Assembly (NCBI RefSeq): GCF_046844695.1
Contig: NZ_CP177354.1
Location: 4,650,001 to 4,714,000, forward strand
DNA from: Pokkaliibacter plantistimulans
GTDB taxonomy: Bacteria; Pseudomonadota; Gammaproteobacteria; Pseudomonadales; Balneatricaceae
Direction: 5' to 3'
DNA: 64,000 bases
Shown here one piece after another: positions 63,779 to 64,000 of this stretch. The position numbers and the translations under genes were made by a program. The notes under the pieces were generated by a model, which was not told where the DNA came from, made no database searches, and saw only the letters and a program-made list of their open reading frames with translations. The first letter of the stretch is position 1. Every line of letters starts with the position of its first letter.

Positions 63779-64000
63779 GCCAGGGATCAACAACCGTCAT
63801 GGTGGGGAAACAGGCACGTACAGCCTCAATACTGTGCTGCTGGAACAGCAGTTTGATGTTGGGGCCGGCATCCATAGTGAAATACACCTCAATGCCCTGC
63901 GCCCGGCACTGCCAGACCTGCTGCATGGCCTCAATACTGGCGGGCTGCCAATACAACAGCGGCGGCCAGGAGGCGATCATGGTGGCGTGCATGGACAGGG
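63753..64000 (-). CDS. mvaD: Diphosphomevalonate decarboxylase, C-terminal part (cut by window edge)
   Basis: Only the last ~82 codons are in the window. They include MHATMIASWPPLLYWQP, the Met-His-Ala motif of the family, and IEVYFTMDAGPNIKLLF, which holds the conserved DAGPN of GHMP-type decarboxylases. The enzyme makes isopentenyl diphosphate from mevalonate diphosphate with ATP. The mevalonate pathway is rare in gammaproteobacteria. Upstream mevalonate-pathway genes, if clustered, would lie beyond base 64000. Confidence 0.8.
   Translation of the reverse strand, partial: LSMHATMIASWPPLLYWQPASIEAMQQVWQCRAQGIEVYFTMDAGPNIKLLFQQHSIEAVRACFPTMTVVDPWHGPDPLQG

Overview
The window is a stretch of a GC-rich (roughly 57-60% by eye) gammaproteobacterial chromosome. 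Gene content fits a metabolically versatile, motile heterotroph of the Oceanospirillales type: three methyl-accepting chemotaxis proteins, TRAP and ABC uptake systems, a sigma-54-controlled dicarboxylate/glutamate carrier, LysR/AraC/MocR regulators next to catabolic genes, ACC deaminase, and the C-terminus of a mevalonate-pathway decarboxylase. A plant- or rhizosphere-associated lifestyle is suggested by acdS and the polyol operon; the genus cannot be fixed from the sequence alone.

Layout. 1-3664: 3' part of a sensor kinase, an NtrC-class response regulator and a DAACS carrier, with four ATAAC-N4-GTTAT palindromes and a -24/-12 promoter between regulator and carrier. 4090-6949: algA/manC, a remnant of an O-antigen polymerase/ligase, and a diguanylate cyclase. 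7035-9194: chemoreceptor. 9835-20999: polyol locus with an AraC regulator divergent from mtlEFGKD, then hxpB-like phosphatase, transaldolase and xylulokinase. This would import mannitol/arabinitol/sorbitol, oxidise them to ketoses, phosphorylate xylulose and feed the pentose phosphate pathway. 21121-22399: an IS110-family element sitting at the probable xylB terminator, with a candidate bridge RNA. 22767-23369: two entericidin-like lipoproteins. 23444-26611: glutathione transferase and a second chemoreceptor.

27047-43535 is a catabolic region: LysR, TRAP transporter dctPQM, a DUF1445 (D-glutamate cyclase/hydro-lyase-like) protein, a third chemoreceptor, an AT-rich insert, then 5-oxoprolinase with a divergent LysR. 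The insert (about 35220-38539) carries one 1035-codon gene with a SIR2 NADase-like N-terminus, a STAND-type P-loop NTPase, TPR-like helices and a C-terminal cold-shock-like domain. It has replaced the 5' ends of two divergent genes (an epimerase and a LysR) and is flanked by the 8-bp repeat TGCACTAA. It is the best candidate for an undescribed anti-phage system here.

43698-63793 is mostly single genes: a TIGR04552-like protein, mltA, a VOC protein, a patatin, an ethanolamine-type permease, recQ, grxB, a MetE-like methyltransferase, an MFS exporter, a secreted chorismate mutase, a MocR regulator divergent from acdS, an unknown protein, a DadA-like oxidoreductase, a RidA fragment and a broken peptide-binding-protein gene whose signal peptide holds a (GCAACA)14 microsatellite, and a HAD phosphatase overlapping mvaD at the right edge.

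A ~210-bp non-autonomous repeat with terminal inverted repeats occurs twice (9610-9823 and 29762-29969). No rRNA, complete tRNA or CRISPR array was found.
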